From positions 1 to 6,229 of the forward strand of contig JALSTJ010000445.1 of NCBI GenBank assembly GCA_026983815.1: a stretch of DNA of 6,229 nucleotides. Direction: 5' to 3'. The position numbers and the translations under genes were made by a program. The stretch is from Flavobacteriales bacterium (GTDB lineage Bacteria; Bacteroidota; Bacteroidia; Flavobacteriales; Flavobacteriaceae). This document shows positions 6,100-6,229 of this stretch, in pieces. The first letter of the stretch is position 1; each line of letters begins with the position of its first letter. The notes beneath the pieces were generated by a model. That model ran no database searches. It was not told the DNA's origin and saw only the letters and a list, made by a program, of their open reading frames with translations.

Positions 6100-6198
6100 G
6101 ATTAGCTCTTCCGATAGCTATCGGAATGGTTCAGAGCATCCCGATTACAATCGGGAGGGTCACCGGTTAGCTAAATTGAGATAAAGATATTAAAGGGC
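6100..6198 (+). repeat. array unit 3 (closest to consensus)
   Basis: The first palindrome is at 6109-6126 and the second hairpin at 6139-6156. It keeps GAGCA, TTACAA and CGGTT, and so is the most tRNA-like complete copy. It is preceded by GGGC at 6096-6099, which completes the 7-nt acceptor-like strand GGGCGAT. Confidence 0.85.
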
Positions 6199-6229
6199 GA
6201 TTAGCTCTTCCGATAGCTATCGGAATGAT
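6199..6229 (+). repeat. array unit 4, cut by the window edge
   Basis: The 31 visible bases are identical to the start of unit 2, including the A at unit position 30 (TGAT), and contain the complete first palindrome at 6208-6225. The array therefore continues beyond this window by an unknown number of units. Confidence 0.85.

Larger units (their letters stand above)
5902..6229 (+). repeat. 99-bp tandem repeat array, tRNA-Val-like unit with embedded palindromes (runs off window)
   Basis: Units start at 5902, 6001, 6100 and 6199, a period of exactly 99 bp; the fourth is cut by the window edge. Full units differ from each other at only about 3-6 positions. In unit coordinates: GATTAGCTC 1-9, palindrome TTCCGATAGCTATCGGAA 10-27, TGGTTCA 28-34, GAGCA 35-39, hairpin TCCCGATTACAATCGGGA 40-57, GGGTCACCGG 58-67, palindrome TTAGCTAA 68-75, an A/T-rich linker 76-95 and GGGC 96-99. 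Read across a unit junction, GGGCGAT-TA-GCTC ... GAGCA ... TTACAA ... GGGTC ... CGGTT follows the order of a tRNA-Val(UAC) gene: acceptor 5' strand, D-stem, anticodon loop, variable region, T-arm start. The 3' T-arm and 3' acceptor strand are missing. All six frames contain stops, so the array is not coding. I infer a tRNA-derived non-coding RNA array or repeat expansion; its function is unknown. Confidence 0.9.

Noticed and set aside
5902..6229. CRISPR array
   Set aside because: The whole 99-bp unit is repeated; there are no variable spacers between short repeats, and no cas gene is nearby.
5902..6229. Coding tandem repeat (99 bp would equal 33 residues)
   Set aside because: Each of the six frames contains a stop in the unit (for example GAT-TAG, AGA-TAA and GGT-TAG on the plus strand), so no repeat protein can be encoded.
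5902..6229. Pure assembly artefact
   Set aside because: Not fully excluded, because arrays often lie at contig ends. However, the units carry distinct, structured differences and a well-formed promoter precedes them, so simple duplication of reads is not the best explanation.

Overview
The window looks like a chromosomal segment of a low-G+C Bacteroidota bacterium, most likely of the flavobacterial lineage. Three things support this: strongly A/T-biased codons, start codons preceded by A/T-rich leaders rather than Shine-Dalgarno sequences, and several matches to the Bacteroidota promoter pattern (TTG, about 19-22 nt, then TAnnTTTG). All family assignments below were read from the protein sequences; no database search was run.

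Left half, plus strand. The window opens with the 3' end of a pRiA4b ORF-3-like gene (to 365). A LysR-type regulator (415-1305) follows, then a YeiH-family putative sulfate/sulfite exporter (1373-2410) and a TtcA-like tRNA thiolation ATPase (2445-3191, GTG start). The regulator and exporter form the classic LTTR-plus-target pair. A 15-bp dyad with the LysR-box form T-N11-A occurs in front of both genes (399-413 and 1295-1309, identical at 13 of 15 positions), so the regulator probably controls itself and the exporter. ttcA starts 34 bp after the exporter and may be read through from it.

Middle, minus strand. feoB (3328-5427) converges on ttcA across a 136-bp gap. It overlaps feoA (5408-5650) by 20 bp, so the two form a ferrous-iron uptake operon. 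Between a good -7 element and the feoA start lies a perfect 19-bp palindrome (5655-5673), which has the size and position expected of an iron-responsive operator.

Right end, 5651-6229 (579 bp without a protein gene). This is the unusual part. After the divergent feoA promoter region there is a near-perfect plus-strand Bacteroidota promoter (5826-5856) and a short leader. An array of exact 99-bp tandem units then runs off the window edge (5902-6229, 3.3 copies). The unit has stops in all six frames and no variable spacers. It begins like a tRNA-Val(UAC) gene: the 5' acceptor strand, the 5' D-stem, part of the D-loop, the 3' D-stem, an anticodon-like TTACAA loop, then GGGTC and a CGGTT-like start of the T-arm. 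However, an 18-nt palindrome sits in the D-loop, a second related 18-nt hairpin occupies the anticodon arm, and the 3' T-arm and 3' acceptor strand are missing. I infer a promoter-driven, tRNA-derived tandem non-coding RNA or repeat array; its function is unknown.
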